A stretch of 64,000 bases of DNA from Hysterangium stoloniferum (GCA_015178975.1 WHVD01000080.1:186001-250000); one strand, 5' to 3'. Shown: positions 34,048 through 43,694, counted from the stretch's first letter. The notes: generated by a model from the letters alone, not told the origin. Program-made: numbers and translations.

Positions 34048-34352
34048 TGTTGAAACAGTTGAATAACTCTTGACAAACACCCTGTGAGTGTGAGGAAAGT
34101 AAACACTTAATGTATTCAACTGTGAAATAACTACATACCTGTGAGTGTGAGGAAAGTAAACACTAAGGAGACTTTCCCACACCCACAGCGGAGTATACTA
34201 CAGGGTGCTTATCTAAGCACCTACACATCAGTTACCTTACTAGGTAACTCACTCAATACTGCACCTACAGTGCTGGGAAAAATACTACAAATATCAGAAA
34301 AATATAGGGAACATTATAGACTATGTAAGAGCTGTAATATCATACTCTAACA
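34048..34352 (-). repeat. 5' LTR of Copia-1
   Basis: 305 bases, with a single visible difference from the 3' LTR (29073-29377), so the insertion is recent. Confidence 0.95.
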
Positions 34353-35755
34353 AGAGTAACCACTGGGAGGATCCCGTTTTCGATAAAGGATCGTAGTATC
34401 CTCCTTCATCAGACGACTGGGACGAGGGTATTGGATTCGAGGCCTCTTACTTTCCTTGCGCAGGGACAAGCTTACATTCCTGCACCCACTTCGGCAAGGA
34501 ACATGCTTTGAAGGGAAATCCAATACTGGATCATTGTCACTGTCCTCCAAATCCGAGTTCTCGTACGGTAGTAAATTGGGGGGGTTCCCGGGATCAAACG
34601 GGAAAGTGTCAACATCAGCTCCAGGCGAGCAGAGCGAATTCGAACTGATTTGTTTGTGAGAATCTCCAGTCTGACAGTAGTTCTCGGTCAGGCCTTCAAG
34701 GTCCTGCCGATGAGCACTCAGCCGGTCTCCCTTTTTGAAGAAATCTGTGGCGAGTATGGATACATAAACTTCAGATGGAAGAGCTTCACCAGTCGTTCGA
34801 TTTTCCTCCCTTACTAATTTGTCTCCGACTTGGGGGCGCATAAATGGAAACAAAAGTCAATTCGTCATCAGAGCTATTTACTTGTCCTTGTATAGATAGT
34901 CCATGAACCACTTCATATAACCTTTGCTCCTCAGCTTCCTCCGACATATCCTGTGCGGAGCATTTGTTGATAGAGACATAATGAGACATTTTGCCAGCTT
35001 GAGGGCAGTCTATCTTAAAATGCTCCAGACTTCCGCATATCCAACATTCCTTGGTGGGTTTGACCACACTCTTCTTGTTACTCCTCTCGAAGAACATTTT
35101 TCCGTGACGCTTTCCCTGCGTTGGATTAGCGACGTCAGGGACGGTCCTTCTTGTCGAGCCTCTCTCGTTAGTCTCACTAACGAGAACCTGGTTAGGTGAA
35201 GGGAAGTCATCGATGACTCTAAAATCCACTTCCTGACCCTCTGCTAACATTACGCGCGGTTTCTGGAACCTATAATGTTCCCGGTGTGTTTGGACCCAAG
35301 CATTAATCAGAGCTTCTTGCAGGTTATTAGCATAAGTCTGCAAACTCATGATATCGTCGATGGGTTGTCCTTGAAGAAGGTAGAGCCATTTCGTAGGCAG
35401 CGTGAGAATGAGTCTGTGTGTCTCATCTCCTCTGTCCTGGTGGAACCCGTACAGAAAATGATAGAGTTTAACTCTCCATTGGATGTAGTGGACGGGTGTC
35501 TCACAATCATGACCAACTTGTCGAAATTTCATGGCTTCCCATTCTAAGGCCAAGGATTCACACCAGCAAGTTCCAAGCAATCCTTCCACAATGCCCCAGA
35601 GAAATGACCCGTGAGATTGACTGAATTCAGTACAATGCTCACGGTCTAGGGTGCTCCACCAGACCTTAGCATTTCCCGTAAGTCGTCTTGGCAGAGCGAG
35701 TCCTAACATCACACTCAAAGAGTCTGATATCTCTGCAAGACTCATGATGTCCATG
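34353..35755 (-). pseudogene. Gypsy-1 gag with zinc knuckle, copy 2 (fossil)
   Basis: Read on the minus strand from 35755: DIMSLAEISDSLSVMLGLAL, RLTGNAKVWWSTLDREH, SLALEWEAMKFRQ, HYIQWRVKLYHFLYGFHQD, then the CCHC knuckle C-WIC-GSLEH-FKIDC (about 35010-35050), and a linker toward the protease. It is a retrotransposon gag of Ty3 type. The C-terminal side is interrupted by Copia-1. The N-terminal side ends at 35755 where a foreign LTR begins at exactly the point where 16196-16781 is inserted in copy 1. Confidence 0.88.
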
Positions 35756-36130
35756 TGTGAGGAGTATGCTTTTACCACAGTATCATTGTGGTAAAACACT
35801 CCTTTTATTTCATTTATATTTTACATATTTTATTCATATTTTTCTATCTTTCATATTCTTCAAATCTTGCATATTTCATTAGTTCGAAGCATTGTGTATA
35901 CTTGTGGGTGCACTCAGCACCAATTAAAACTCAGACACACTTTAACCCAAGAACCACCACTCGTAAGACACAAACTAGGTCTACTACGAGCGGTGATCAG
36001 GGTAACGTGTCAGCTACTACATAGGTAGCATTATCTGAACTACTGAATACTTCTGGCCTCGAACTATAACAGTCGAGGCCTCCACTCGAACCATCGCACT
36101 CGTTGACTTCTTCGTCATCTTGTGCTCTTT
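35756..36130 (+). mobile_element. LTR fragment of a fourth gypsy-type family
   Basis: Starts TGTGAGGAGTATGC and has the hairpin TTTTACCACA/TTGTGGTAAAA. The part TAGTTCGAAGCATTGTGTAT resembles the Gypsy-1 LTR, so it is a relative. Its 3' end is lost; the junction to the next piece is near 36130-36160. A second piece is at 43695-43887. Confidence 0.75.
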
Positions 36131-36410
36131 CTCTCACTTTCTCTTATAACAGCTTAGAGCGCAGGGCCCATAACCTGTTAAATGTGACCTGTGACTTACT
36201 GTGACACATGACACACACAAGTCTGAGGAAAGTTGTTACTATTCAGGTCACTAACTACAAGCTTATATATGTTATACATCAGTAGGCTTGTCAGCTGTCA
36301 AAAGTGACAGCTGGTTGACAGCTGTCAGAAGTGACAGCTGATTCACAGCTTGAATGGAAACTGATAGCTGATTGACAGCTGGAATACAAAGTGACAGCTG
36401 ATTGACAGCT
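36131..36410 (-). mobile_element. Copia-2 5' LTR piece with primer site
   Basis: The LTR part 36176-36410 begins TGTTAAATGTGACC and holds CAGCTG words; its far end is missing. On the minus strand it is followed by GGTTATGGGCCC (36164-36175), so Copia-2 uses the same initiator tRNA-Met primer site as Copia-1 and tTRIM. A short Copia-2 leader piece (GCGCTCTAAGC) follows. Confidence 0.8.
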
Positions 36411-36531
36411 TGTTATATTTGGAAATACAATATCTATTAGAATGTCCAAGCTGTTATAAGTCCCTAGTTGGCATCAGTCCAGATGTGACTGTATAAGTCC
36501 CAAGGTAGCATCAGAAGGACTTATATAGAAT
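36411..36531 (+). mobile_element. Half LTR of a diverged tTRIM relative
   Basis: TGTTATATTTGGAAATACAA and CTGTTATAAG...TTGGCATCAG words match the first half of the tTRIM LTR with many differences. It is joined head to head with a minus-strand tTRIM LTR at an AT-rich near-palindrome (about 36520-36545). Confidence 0.7.
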
Positions 36532-36742
36532 ATGTATATATAAGGACTTATGATGCCAACTTGTGCTCTTATAACAGCTTATATAACTGATGGCAAACCT
36601 GGGTCTTATAACAGTCTGTCACATATAGATATTGTATTTTCCCATTTCTAACACTTCCCCTGAAATCAATATCTAGTCTATACCCTACGCAGCAGATGAA
36701 GCTGAACGGGGCCCATAACCTGTTAAAGGCATAGAAAAGAAT

Positions 36743-36817
36743 TGACCCAGCCTGGGATTGAACCAAGGACCTCCTGGCTTTATATACAGGTGCTCTTAAC
36801 CACTGAGCTACTGGACC
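36743..36817 (-). tRNA. tRNA-like unit in tandem tTRIM, middle LTR
   Basis: 75 bases, same cloverleaf with A and B boxes as the type copy; one change in the anticodon region. Confidence 0.6.
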
Positions 36818-37060
36818 TATAGTCTAGTATTATATGATGGATTATATATACATATATATAAGGACTTGTGATGCCAACTTGTGCTCTTATAACAGTTTAT
36901 ATAACTGATGGAAAACCTGGGTCTTATAACAGTCTGTCACATATAGATATTGTATTTTTCCATTTCTAACACTTCCCCTGAAATCAATATCTAGTCTATA
37001 CCCTACGCAGCAGATGAAGTTGAACGGGGCCCATAACCTGTTAAAGGCATAGAAAAGAAT

Positions 37061-37135
37061 TGACCCAGCCTGGGATTGAACCAAGGACCTCCTGGCTTTA
37101 TATGCAGGTGCTCTTAACCACTGAGCTACTGGACC
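37061..37135 (-). tRNA. tRNA-like unit in tandem tTRIM, right LTR
   Basis: 75 bases, same cloverleaf with A and B boxes as the type copy. Confidence 0.62.
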
Positions 37136-37443
37136 TATAGTCTAGTATTATATGATGGATTATATATACATATATATAAGGACTTATGATGCCAACTTGT
37201 GCTCTTATAACAGCTTATATAACTGATGGCAAACCTGGGTCTTATAACAGTCTGTCACATATAGATATTGTATTTTCCCATTTCTAACAGATCCTTCCCC
37301 CCGTGGGAGAGAAATGGGCCGACTTTGCAGAGACCGATGATAGCGAGGGTGGGACGCCTTGTATTAGGACGACGGGAACCAAGAGCTGGAAGGAGAAGGA
37401 GGGTACCATCTTTTACGACTGGGAGTTACTTTGACGCATTAAG

Positions 37444-38892
37444 TTGCAATGCATAGTTCTCACCCGAGGGGACGGGCAAATGCTGCCCCAACAAGAAAAG
37501 GGATACCGTAGGGGACCAATTGAGTTCTCCTCAGACGAGGATGAGGAGGAGGACGAGAACAGGAATGGCGTGTATAGTATCCGATCTCTGGGAGAGGATT
37601 GCCATGAAGGGTTCCTTCTCCCGTCTGAAGTTCGTTTCGTAACCAGCGACCCCAACCAAAGGCAAACGCGGAGACCGTCATCCAGAGTATGGAGGGGTCA
37701 CCACCCTAGTCAACAGTCACTGGAACGCGAACCTTCCACGATTCCGGTCCCACATCTCTCGCCAACGTCGAGGCCCCTTCCCATCATTCACCCTACACAC
37801 ACTCCCTCAGCCCCGATTCTAACGCCTCATTTACCTCCCTCTTCAAAAGCTGTACCAGTCCCAACCTCACTTGGGATGTCGAGGCCCCCTCCCATCCTTC
37901 ACCCGACACACACTCCCTCTGCCCAACGCAAACCTTCCCCGATTCTGGCACCCCGTCTCTCTCCCTCCCCGAAAGCTATACCGGTACCGACCCAACTTCC
38001 GCCGTCACCGGGTATCCCTCCCGACTCTCCGTATTCATATTGCGTGTCCTTGGGTAGCCCTATCCAGGACCTTCCACCAGAGCGAATGGATGTCGATTTG
38101 GACCCCTCTACACCGGACGTCATTGATCCCCTGGCAAGCAGAAAGGTGAAGGAGATGCAGAAAGCCACCACTCCTCTCCGAGAACAATCCCCTATTCCCG
38201 TCCTTGACAGCCCGGTTCCCCTCACTGAGCCCGTATCCACAACTTTCTGGATGCGAGTAGCTGTCAACTACCCTTCCGAACAGTTTCCTGTCAGAAGGGT
38301 GCTATCAGAGCTCGTGCCAGTACTTCAGCAACCGGTCCTTCAAGGGAGCCTCAAGGGTTGTCGCGGTCTGGCTCCGTTGTCAGAGATAATGGAGGATTTC
38401 TATCTCTCCTTCGAGGATCTCGCAGAGGGGAAGAACTTTGCACGAGCAGCACAGGAGATTAAACTCTCTATGTTCCGGCACATCATAGTGGAGCTTCACC
38501 GTCTGCCCCCAGACTCAGCGAATGTCCTCTCTATTGCTGGCTTAGTAGATTTACTCGAGGCCCTCGTCCTGACGCCTCCCACAGAGACCACCATGCAACC
38601 ACATGTTCCTGCCCTACTGCCCGCGTCTTCGTTTCCCCTCCCCAATGCTCCTCTTCTCGCGCGGATTTCCGCTCTGCCGGTTAGTGTCCGCGCAGTCGTT
38701 CGTTGCAGAGAGCAAGCCTACAGACGATGGGCCGACTCCTTGTACAGGAATTCTAGTGATTTGACTTGGGCGAGAATAGCTGAATCCTTCAGAGTAAAAA
38801 GGGAACGATGGGGAAACCTCATTTTGGACCTTGGGGGATCCTCACAGGAAGCTTGGGGTGGCGTCCCAGATGCTCTTCGACACCTAGTATAG
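37444..38892 (+). CDS. Gypsy-1 ORF3, copy 3 (482-codon open part)
   Basis: The longest uninterrupted ORF3 frame of the window. Upstream residues without a start (37290-37440) belong to the same protein. Order: GDGQMLPQQEKGYRRGPIEF, acidic DEDEEEDENRN, SIRSLGEDCHEGFLLPSEVR, a Pro-rich stretch with repeated HPTHTPSA words, then SPIPVLDSP, TFWMRVAVNYPSEQFPVRRV, EDFYLSFEDLAEGKNFARAA, the leucine-rich LSIAGLVDLLEALVLTPP and a C-terminal RRWADSLYRNSSDLTWARIA and ILDLGGSSQEAWGGVPDAL. No known domain, signal peptide or membrane span is recognised. Stop at 38890-38892, 25 bases before the LTR. Confidence 0.8.
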   Translation: MQCIVLTRGDGQMLPQQEKGYRRGPIEFSSDEDEEEDENRNGVYSIRSLGEDCHEGFLLPSEVRFVTSDPNQRQTRRPSSRVWRGHHPSQQSLEREPSTIPVPHLSPTSRPLPIIHPTHTPSAPILTPHLPPSSKAVPVPTSLGMSRPPPILHPTHTPSAQRKPSPILAPRLSPSPKAIPVPTQLPPSPGIPPDSPYSYCVSLGSPIQDLPPERMDVDLDPSTPDVIDPLASRKVKEMQKATTPLREQSPIPVLDSPVPLTEPVSTTFWMRVAVNYPSEQFPVRRVLSELVPVLQQPVLQGSLKGCRGLAPLSEIMEDFYLSFEDLAEGKNFARAAQEIKLSMFRHIIVELHRLPPDSANVLSIAGLVDLLEALVLTPPTETTMQPHVPALLPASSFPLPNAPLLARISALPVSVRAVVRCREQAYRRWADSLYRNSSDLTWARIAESFRVKRERWGNLILDLGGSSQEAWGGVPDALRHLV

Positions 38893-38917
38893 CACATCTC
38901 TTTGAACTGGGGGGCAC

Positions 38918-39555
38918 TGTGAAGGGTATGCATATATCATGATTGGACTGTGGAATAATACATATATTATAGTATTTTATTATTTAGTTCTTACTCTTTT
39001 TCCCTAACTCTCTAGATCTTCGAGCATACCCGTATTTCTTAGTTCGAAGTCTTGTGTATATCTATGGGCGCTCTCAGCGCTAAATCGGAGACAACTTTTA
39101 CCCAGCAGACACCACTTCGTAACGACTCAGACGTCGAATAGCGAGAGGTGTCAAGGGTAGTATCTCAGCTACCATAAGGGTAGCATTCTCTAGTCTACTA
39201 ATAGCCTTTTGGACTCGAACCGCTAAGGTCGAGTTCCGCTTTCAAGACTTTGCGCTTGTCGACACCGTAGTCGACTCACGCTACTAATACTCTATCCTAG
39301 ACACTCAGTCTTTAGCTGAGTATCTTTCTTATTTCTAGCTACTAGTTGTACCGTAAAAGGTCAACTCATTATCTTACTGTTCTAAGCCGTCACGAGCAAC
39401 TATACAGTTGCTCTTGAGGCGTGCAGTGCGTTCTTATACTAGTACTAACAGTCTAGTAGTCTATAGTATTGTACTGATGGTCAATACTCTCTAATAGTAG
39501 TTGAATAAACACTATTCTTCGTATATAGAGCGGTCAGAATCCACCACTCTTCACA
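38918..39555 (+). repeat. 3' LTR of Gypsy-1 copy 3
   Basis: 638 bases, TGTGAAGGGTATGC...CTCTTCACA, a somewhat diverged member: GAGCAACTATACAGTTGCTC replaces the perfect palindrome. Confidence 0.92.
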
Positions 39556-40672
39556 GAAGGTTACTTGTAAGATGGGGAACATGGAGAACCCTCTCAAACT
39601 CTATTATTACATTTCTATTCCCTTTAAGCTTAAACCGCACTGCTCCTATCCCTGCAGACATAACTATTTGTCCATTTGCAACTTGGATAGGTGTTTGAAA
39701 CGGGGTATAACTTGAAAACCAATGACGATGGGGAGTCATGTGTGAAGAAGCACCTGTGTCAGCAGTCCAGTCAGAACTAGCATTGACAAGGAGAGCACAA
39801 GATGGATCGGTAGAGTCAGAGATAGAAATACTTGCATTTCCAGCACTCTCTGGTTTCTTCTCCTCTGATACCTTGTCAGACGCATTAGCTTTGTCAGCCT
39901 TAGCAGTCTTTCTTTCTTTATACTCCTTTTTCTTCTGCTCAACTCTGGCCTTTGCCTGTTTCTGTGCATTTGCATACTCGTAACAATTGTCTTGGGTGTG
40001 GCTGGAACCATTGCAGAATGTGCAAGGAACTTTACCAGAAGTATTGGAAGTCTTTGACACAATCTTGTTCGCCGTCTCTAAACTTCTGGCAGACTGCAGA
40101 CTCTCTTGTAATGCAAAGTGAGTTTTGATATCAGAGAATGTGATAGCAGTATTCATCATTAAAGATGAAGTCCACACAGAGTCAGATTCAGGCAGAGAAC
40201 GAAGTAAAGTGAGAGCAGCAAGCTCATCATCCAGCATGGCAAGAGTGTACCCCTTTGGATGTAAGTTCTAGACACATGCACAAACCTTGTCAACACGACT
40301 CATTAATGAAGTCAGAGATTCATCAGGTTCCTTCCGAATATTAAAGAGGTCATTGTAGGTACTAAAACGAACTGCAGGGAGTTGTTTATTATGTGCCTTT
40401 TCAATTTTAGACCACATATCATCAGGACCGTTATCAATGTCAATATGGGTGTGCTGTGTAGGTCCAAGAGAGCGCCATATGATACCAGCTGCTTTATTAG
40501 AGCGTTCCAACCAGGCAGACTGTAAACTAGTCTCACTAGGTTGTTTTTCCTTGCCAGTGGCAATAGAGAGACAGTTCTCCATATGCAAAAGACCAATTAC
40601 GTCATGTCTCCAATCCTCATAATTATTCTCTCCCAATATAACACTACGTTTGTAAGTATCACTGGATGCCAT
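39556..40672 (-). pseudogene. Copia-1 gag and protease, second copy (fossil)
   Basis: Starts MASSDTYKRSVILGENNYED (40672). CCHC knuckle C-TFC-NGSSH-TQDNC and protease DWTADTGASSHM as in the first copy. It lacks the tTRIM found in the other copy and so shows the empty site. It ends where the Gypsy-1 LTR of copy 3 cuts in. Confidence 0.86.
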
Positions 40673-41576
40673 GACACGTCAATATCCACCAAGAATTTAA
40701 CTTAAAAAGAACTAAGTAATTGGACTCGCAGTTGTAACACCGCCTTGCTCAACAGGGTTACCGTGATATTGCAAGGAAGGTAAAAACAAAGGCCTACTGA
40801 AGAGCACAATGCCAACAGTTCAAGTTCAATGTATCTAAAAGACCGTGTTAAAAGGGAAAATGATGTGGCACAGACCCAGATGATACTGTGAAGTGCTTGA
40901 GGTGTGAGGGAAGAGTGTGACTAGAGAGAGAGGTGACAGGGTGTGACAGGGTGAGTCACAAGGGTGATAAAAATGAAGTTGCCCAAAAAAGTGAAGTGAG
41001 CGACGACAAGTGATTTGGAGCGTGGGGATATATTTCCTTTTATAGAAATGGGCGCCTAAATGGGCGAAAAATGCGCACAATCACAGGTGTGATATGTGAG
41101 TCCAAAAAGCGACCAAATCAGGCCAAAATCCAAGGAGATATAACCAAAATAAAATCCAAACGCAATGTAGAGTGTTTTGGACAAGTAGAAGTTGTCAGAA
41201 AAGATGTGCAAAATGATGGATTGCGCAGATGACAACTGGATGTACCGGTTTAGAAGCCGGGACCCATAACCTGTTGAAACAGTTGAATAACTCTTGACAA
41301 ACACCCTGTGAGTGTGAGAAAAGTAAACACCAAATGTATTCAACTGTGAAATAACGACATACCTGTGAGTGTGAGGAAAGCAAACACTAAGGAGACTTTC
41401 CCACACCCACAGCGGAGTATGCTACAGGGTGCTTACCTAAGCACCTATATATCAGTTACCTTACTAGGTAACTCACTCAATACTGCACCTACAGTGCTGG
41501 GAAAAATACTACAAATATCAGAAAAATATAGGGAACATCATATACTATGTGAGAGCTGTAATATCATACTCTAACA
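39556..41576 (-). mobile_element. Copia-1, second copy, 5' half
   Basis: 5' LTR 41272-41576 (305 bases), primer site near 41260-41271, leader, gag and protease, then cut at 39556 against a Gypsy-1 LTR. GTAAT follows the LTR (41577-41581). Very similar to 31740-34352, so both are young. Confidence 0.92.
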
Positions 41577-41659
41577 GTAATATCTCAACTACCTATAAAG
41601 GTAGTGTTCTCTTGCATACTAATAGTCTTTAGACTCGAACCGTGAAGGTCGAGTCCCAC
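41577..41659 (+). repeat. Gypsy-1 LTR fragment, flank of copy 2
   Basis: 83 bases, GTAATATCTCAACTACC...GGTCGAGTCCCAC. Its reverse complement continues exactly where the 5' LTR of copy 1 stops at 20068, and CCCAC (41655-41659) is the complement of GTGGG (20064-20068). Confidence 0.8.
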
Positions 41660-42303
41660 TGTAAAGGGTATGCATATATGCATAATTGGACTAAGGAATA
41701 ATAGTTGGATTATAGTACTTTATTATTTATCTTTTATTTTCTTTCTTTACATTCTTTCTATATTTCGAGCATACCTTTATTTTGTAGTTCGAAGCTTTGT
41801 GTATACGTATGGGCGCTCTCGGCGCCAAAACAACAGACACTTTTTACCCAGCAGACACCACCTCGTAAACGACCCAGACGTCGAATAGCGAGAGATGTCA
41901 AGGGTAACGTCTCAACTACCTATAAAGGTAGTATTCTCTCACATACTAACATACTTTGAACTCGAACCGCGAAGGTTGAGTTCCACTCTAAGGTCTTTGC
42001 GCTAGTCGACATTATAGTTGACTCACGCTATTATCTCTTTACTCTAGATATTCAGCTTCGCGTTGATTATCTATTTTACATCTAGCTACGAGTTGTACCG
42101 TGAAGGTCAACTCTTTCATTCTTTCATTCTAGCCATCAAGAGCAACTGTACAGTTGCTCTTGTGACACATAGCGTGTCTTCTTACTAGTACTGCTTGTCT
42201 AGTAATCTACAGTATTGTACTGTACGGTCAATACCTGCTAATAGTAGTTGAATAAACACTATTCTTCATATATCGAATGGTCAGAATCTATCGACTCTTC
42301 ACA
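41660..42303 (+). repeat. 5' LTR of a Gypsy-1 (probably the inverted 5' end of copy 2)
   Basis: 644 bases, TGTAAAGGGTATGCATATATG...GACTCTTCACA, followed by the primer site region GTGGTGATCCGGGCCGGACTG (42304 on). Confidence 0.92.
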
Positions 42304-42380
42304 GTGGTGATCCGGGCCGGACTGTTCTTTTCCTACGAAGAAAGATCTTATTATTGGACTACTAAAACTCGAACACGCGA

Positions 42381-43694
42381 ATGACTATGGGCAAGAACCA
42401 AACACCTAGGTCTTCATCAGCTCCGAGTGGCTCCATGCCTCGTCAAAAATCCGCTAATTTGGAACCACCCCGTAATGTCACTTTGAGGAAGTCTTCGTTG
42501 ACTCTCCAAGGATCAACTCCTCTGGAGGATCCTTCCGGAGTAGTAACGGATTCGTTAACGAACATTCCACCCGACCTACCTGAAGAACGCTCGTCACTCG
42601 GGCAGTCGAATGCCCCTGGAGCCAACATTGAGACTGGTCGAGCACCCTCGCCTGTTCTCAGGTTCCCGCCGAGACAGGTTATCCTCAAGCAGTTCCTCGG
42701 AGGTTGTATGATTTATGCTCAGCCCATCGATGTACAATGGGATATGTACTACACCGATCAAATCTCCGAGGATCTGGTTACTCCCTTTGTAGAGGAGTAC
42801 AATACGGATTACCCCATTTTACCAGTGACTGTAGCAGTTTGGTTGGGTCGTTACCAAGCAATCTTATCAGCGCAAGACTTATTCACGCGACCAGGGAACC
42901 TCGAGGACTTGACCCGATCGATTCCCGAATGGTCGAATGAGGTGACTACCGCTACAGAAGGAGGAAGAAGAATTCTCAAGCAGGAGGTGTTCTCTCTCTT
43001 CCTTGAGGCACTTCATACGCATGATGATGCGTTGCAGATCCTGCACATCCTGCTCGGCGGAGATCATGTCGTGCCTAAGGTCAACTACCAGTACATGTAC
43101 ATCCGCATGTTGGAGGAGTCTCTCAATGGAATCACACCAAATCTGCCGTTTGCATACTTCACTCTAAGGGGTCGGCTGAGACGAAATCAAAGAAGACTCG
43201 ATAAGATGGTTTTAGAGGTACTCCTCCCCTATAATGACTCGATTCAGGTCCCCAATTCACCTATCTCCACGACTGATTCGTTCGTTCGCAACCTAAATGG
43301 GTCTCCAGATACTCGTTTCCTATCTTCTCTCAACCGTCCTGTGATAATGGAGGACTTTCCGCTGGATTTGAGGATGCAGGTGATAGAACGCCTTCAAGAA
43401 AAGAGGATTGAGGTCTGTGCTCCCTTTCATCAACCTCAGCCGCATCGACTCCTGAACACGATGGAGATGGAGAGACAAATCGTGATGGAATCTGGTCCCA
43501 CACCTTTGCAGGGAGATCCTTGCTCTCGCGTCGCGTTTGAGGGAGTTTCCAACAGCCCTAACGTCGGGAACGAGGTGACCACCGTCAGAAATCGATCAGT
43601 CACCAGCAAGGGTCGACCGTCCTTCTCTACGGAGTTCACTGAGGGTATAGCTGGCCCAGTTGCTGGTCGAGGATCGCTGAATCCAGACGGTCCC
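42381..43694 (+). CDS. Gypsy-1 ORF1 / gag N-terminal region
   Basis: An open frame of about 438 codons from the ATG 78 bases after the 5' LTR until a foreign LTR cuts it at 43695. MTMGKNQTPRSSSAPSGSMP starts a Ser/Pro/Thr-rich, probably unstructured, 100-residue part. A folded-looking part follows: FPPRQVILKQFLGGCMIYAQ, VEEYNTDYPILPVTVAVWLG, SLFLEALHTHDDALQILHIL, PFAYFTLRGRLRRNQRRLDK, then FPLDLRMQVIERLQEKRIEV. In Gypsy-2 (49393 on) it is followed by the capsid region, so it is a long N-terminal extension of gag or a separate first ORF. I do not recognise its domain. Confidence 0.78.

Larger units (their letters stand above)
29073..34352 (-). mobile_element. Copia-1 (Ty1/copia), young, with two tTRIMs inside
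   Basis: LTRs of 305 bases at 29073-29377 and 34048-34352 are identical except for one visible difference. Target duplication AGAGT at 29068-29072 and 34353-34357. On the minus strand, after the 5' LTR, comes the primer site GGTTATGGGCCC (34036-34047), complementary to the anticodon arm of initiator tRNA-Met, as in Drosophila copia half-tRNA priming. Then a 600-base leader, gag, protease, RT and RNase H, and a purine tract GGTGGGAG before the 3' LTR. It is not whole: no integrase is recognised and two tTRIMs (30218-30785, 32560-33128) are inserted. Confidence 0.95.
20069..35755 (-). mobile_element. Gypsy-1 copy 2 (chromovirus with ORF3), 3' and middle part
   Basis: The 3' LTR (20069-20753) is followed on the minus strand (read right to left) by gag, protease, RT, RNase H, integrase, chromodomain, spacer and ORF3. 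Insertions: tTRIM LTRs (24834-25084, 25611-25863), a Copia-1 solo LTR (25172-25476), a Copia-2 LTR (27253-27593), another LTR (27902-28196) and a full Copia-1 (29073-34352). The gag part ends at 35755 against a foreign LTR piece. The 5' end of this insertion appears to be the plus-strand segment 41660-43694. It is a broken fossil with fewer breaks than copy 1. Confidence 0.88.
36532..37289 (-). mobile_element. Tandem tTRIM (LTR-middle-LTR-middle-LTR)
   Basis: Partial LTR 36532-36653, middle 36654-36720, LTR 36721-36971, middle 36972-37038, LTR 37039-37289. Both middles show the primer site and purine tract. tRNA-like units lie at 36743-36817 and 37061-37135. Such tandems arise by recombination between LTRs or by template switching. 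Confidence 0.93.
37290..39555 (+). mobile_element. Gypsy-1 copy 3, 3' end (ORF3 and LTR)
   Basis: Carries ORF3 from its middle to its end, a purine tract GGGGGGCAC just before the LTR, and a full 3' LTR (38918-39555). Orientation is opposite to copies 1 and 2. The 5' part is absent; the left edge abuts a tTRIM LTR. Confidence 0.88.
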
